From NCBI GenBank assembly GCA_012514855.1, contig JAAYZL010000211.1, positions 1 through 6,337 of the forward strand: a stretch of DNA of 6,337 nt, in the 5' to 3' direction. The stretch's first letter is position 1. Every line of letters begins with the position of its first letter. The position numbers and the translations under genes are program-made. Positions 6,171 through 6,337 of this stretch are shown piece after piece. The notes beneath the pieces are model-generated. The model was not told the DNA's origin, searched no databases, and worked only from the letters and a program-made list of their open reading frames with translations. The stretch comes from Clostridiales bacterium. GTDB lineage: Bacteria; Bacillota_A; Clostridia; Christensenellales; Aristaeellaceae.

Positions 6171-6178
6171 ACGCGCGC

Positions 6179-6207
6179 TTGACATTGCCCGCGATCTGTC
6201 GTATAAT
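6179..6207 (+). promoter_or_regulatory. Consensus sigma-A promoter of the S-box transcript
   Basis: A perfect TTGACA (6179-6184) and a perfect TATAAT (6202-6207) are separated by 17 nt. Transcription should start near 6214, about 15 nt before the first riboswitch helix. A full-consensus promoter ahead of a riboswitch fits control by termination or translation after constitutive initiation. Confidence 0.9.
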
Positions 6208-6228
6208 ATCGATCGGACAATTGAACAT

Positions 6229-6332
6229 GCCTTATCCAGAGAGGTTGAGGGACGGGCCCGATGAAACCCGGCAACCGGTCGCGCAAGCGGCAAGGTGCCA
6301 ATTCCCGCGGCGCATGCGCCGGAAGATGAGGC
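6229..6332 (+). promoter_or_regulatory. SAM-I (S-box) riboswitch aptamer
   Basis: This RNA element binds S-adenosylmethionine and usually turns off methionine, cysteine or SAM-related genes when SAM is plentiful. The conserved core is nearly all present: CTTATC, AGAG, GAGGGAC, GGCCCGATGAAACCCGGCAA and GGTGCCAATTCC, closing with GATGAG. Helix P1 pairs 6229-6236 with 6325-6332 over 8 bp, including one G-U pair. P3 contains GTCGC and GCGGC around a GCAA tetraloop. P4 is the GGCGC/GCGCC hairpin near 6309-6320. The expression platform and the controlled gene lie beyond the right edge, so whether it acts by termination or by hiding a ribosome binding site cannot be seen. Confidence 0.97.
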
Positions 6333-6337
6333 GAGTC

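Larger units (their letters stand above)
5977..6178. other. Noncoding divergent spacer
   Basis: I see no gene here. The first part (to about 6058) is GC-rich with only small chance-like hairpins and overlaps the -35 box of the leftward promoter. The AT-rich dyad follows, then the small inverted repeat before the S-box promoter. The open frame crossing 6080-6301 on the minus strand runs through the riboswitch and has no ribosome binding site, so it is not called. Confidence 0.7.

Noticed and set aside
6080..6301. A 73-codon minus-strand open frame
   Set aside because: It runs antisense through the riboswitch and its promoter, has no ribosome binding site and resembles no family I know.

Overview
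This window looks like chromosome from a GC-rich anaerobic member of the Firmicutes (Clostridia-like). Four things point that way: a SAM-I (S-box) riboswitch, a rubrerythrin, strong GGAGG-type ribosome binding sites with consensus sigma-A promoters, and a WalR-like OmpR response regulator next to a D,D-carboxypeptidase. Codon third positions are overwhelmingly G or C. This produces many long open frames antisense to the real genes; I treated them as shadows. The taxonomic placement is inference. I saw no phage structural gene, transposase, tRNA, rRNA or CRISPR array.

Left part (1-3464). A response regulator runs leftward and is cut by the window edge a few residues before its end. Across a 248-bp divergent spacer with promoters facing both ways, a rightward unit encodes a membrane-anchored S11 D-alanyl-D-alanine carboxypeptidase with an odd Arg-rich tail. 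It is followed 16 nt later by a ribokinase. The unit ends at a very strong hairpin terminator that starts 2 nt after the ribokinase stop.

Middle (3468-5976). A compact leftward four-gene unit converges on that terminator. In transcription order it holds a zinc-dependent phospholipase C-like hydrolase, a nitroreductase, a DUF5131 (phage Gp37/Gp68-type, radical-SAM-like Cys cluster) protein and rubrerythrin. The first three genes are joined by ATGA and TGATG stop/start overlaps; rubrerythrin follows after 24 nt. A single good promoter (TTGAAT, 18 nt, TATAAT with extended -10) precedes the first gene. Nitroreductase and rubrerythrin suggest a redox or peroxide-related setting. The DUF5131 protein and the hydrolase have no established role there, so this is the least explained part of the window.

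Right edge (5977-6337). The divergent intergenic region carries an AT-rich 44-bp dyad, a smaller inverted repeat, a perfect TTGACA-17-TATAAT promoter and an essentially complete SAM-I riboswitch aptamer. The riboswitch is transcribed rightward; its expression platform and controlled gene lie beyond the window.
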